DNA from: Hoskinsella mucinilytica
GTDB lineage: Bacteria; Bacillota_I; Bacilli_A; Erysipelotrichales; Erysipelotrichaceae
NCBI RefSeq assembly: GCF_045223415.1
Contig: NZ_JBEQZJ010000023.1
Coordinates: 4,788 to 68,787 of the forward strand
Length of the DNA stretch: 64,000 nt
Direction: 5' to 3'
Position numbers and translations under genes: made by a program. Positions within the stretch are counted from its first letter, which is position 1, and each line of letters starts with the position of its first letter. The notes below the pieces were generated by a model. The model made no database searches. It was not told the origin of the DNA and worked only from the letters and a program-made list of their open reading frames with translations. Below are positions 63,628 to 64,000 of this stretch, piece after piece.

Positions 63628-64000
63628 TTATTCCTCGTAGAACGGAATCTCCGCAAGTACAGGGATACCAAGGAAGCTCTCTGCCTCCTGTTTTGTTCTC
63701 AAACGTTTATCTAACAAGTACGTTAAGAACACATATCCACCGGAACACAACAAACCAAGAAGTGCTCCTATCAAGGTATTCATTTTCTTGCTTGGAGATA
63801 CTGGTACCTCATCTACTTCCGGATCATTCAACACGGTCATGTTCTCAATCTTCAGCGTATCTTTTACTTCTTTGAAGAATATTTCTGTTGTAGCTTTGAC
63901 TATCTGTTGAGATTTTGTTGGGTCATCGGTTGTTGCCTTAATGTCTATAATCTCTGTTTCTGTCTTGTTGGAAACACTGATTGCATTCTGTACTTCCTTC
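63628..64000 (-). CDS. cpsC: Chain-length regulator CpsC/Wzz (C-terminal part, cut by window end)
   Basis: The reading frame is open to the window edge, so only ~123 residues of the C-terminus are seen. They include an extracytoplasmic Wzz-type region (KATTDDPTKSQQIVKAT), a proline-rich PEVDEVPVSPSKKMN stretch and the final membrane helix (LIGALLGLLCSGGYVFLTYLLD), ending with a cytosolic tail (AESFLGIPVLAEIPF) that contacts the kinase. It activates CpsD and sets polymer length. An internal ATG at 63840 is not the start. Confidence 0.9.
   Translation of the reverse strand, partial: KEVQNAISVSNKTETEIIDIKATTDDPTKSQQIVKATTEIFFKEVKDTLKIENMTVLNDPEVDEVPVSPSKKMNTLIGALLGLLCSGGYVFLTYLLDKRLRTKQEAESFLGIPVLAEIPFYEE

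Noticed and set aside
1..64000. CRISPR arrays, complete insertion sequences, riboswitches or prophage genes
   Set aside because: No regularly spaced repeats, transposase genes, T-box or known riboswitch motifs, or phage structural genes were seen on either strand.

Overview
The window is AT-rich DNA from a low-GC Gram-positive bacterium. Its gene families point to an anaerobic gut member of the Bacillota, most likely an Erysipelotrichia-like lineage: a 2-hydroxyacyl-CoA dehydratase activase pair, Firmicute-style AGGAGG ribosome sites, a CpsBCD/LCP capsule apparatus and a LoaP-type NusG paralogue. The genus is inference. Most genes lie on the minus strand in tightly coupled operons (ATGA, TAATG and 8-44 nt overlaps).

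Region 1 (1-14.8 kb) is mostly housekeeping: the activase/HgdB-like pair, thiol peroxidase, a membrane-bound XRE regulator, uracil-DNA glycosylase, the TldD/PmbA protease pair, an Ig-like anchored surface protein, and the operon priA - PAP2 phosphatase - rsmB - degenerate Hint-fold protein.

Region 2 (14.8-22.3 kb) is organised around 2-aminoethylphosphonate (AEP): PhnW transaminase and a PntC-like nucleotidyltransferase in one operon, and an AEP-type ABC importer followed by a winged-helix/LicC-like cytidylyltransferase fusion. No PEP mutase, phosphonopyruvate decarboxylase or PhnX is present, so imported AEP may be activated for surface decoration.

Region 3 (22.4-26.2 kb) holds small accessory genes. 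Two adjacent ones are broken: a lipoprotein gene by a one-base loss in a poly-A run, and a GNAT gene by an in-frame TAG. Region 4 starts at tRNA-Cys/tRNA-Leu and continues as a defence island: an Eco47II/Sau96I-like restriction-modification system with its regulator, bounded by near-identical repeats, a decayed gene, and a complete Wadjet operon (jetABCD).

Region 5 (37.4-43.0 kb) is the most unusual part: an overlapping operon of a short Hsp70, a GrpE-like exchange factor, an ABCG-type ATPase with an N-terminal leucine-rich-repeat domain, and an ABC-2 permease, followed by a serine-recombinase-like protein without a recognisable catalytic serine. I know of no described system with this combination.

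Region 6 (43.0-64.0 kb) is a Wzx/Wzy capsule locus read from right to left: CpsC, CpsB phosphatase, CpsD kinase, LoaP, then a terminator-like leader, then nucleotide-sugar enzymes (PglF/CapD + reductase for a 6-deoxy-HexNAc; TviB/TviC for UDP-HexNAcA; CapE/F/G for UDP-L-FucNAc), initiating transferase, glycosyltransferases, polymerase, flippase, acetyltransferase and an LCP ligase. The Hsp70 module directly follows the LCP gene with no terminator visible between them, so it may be read from the capsule transcript.
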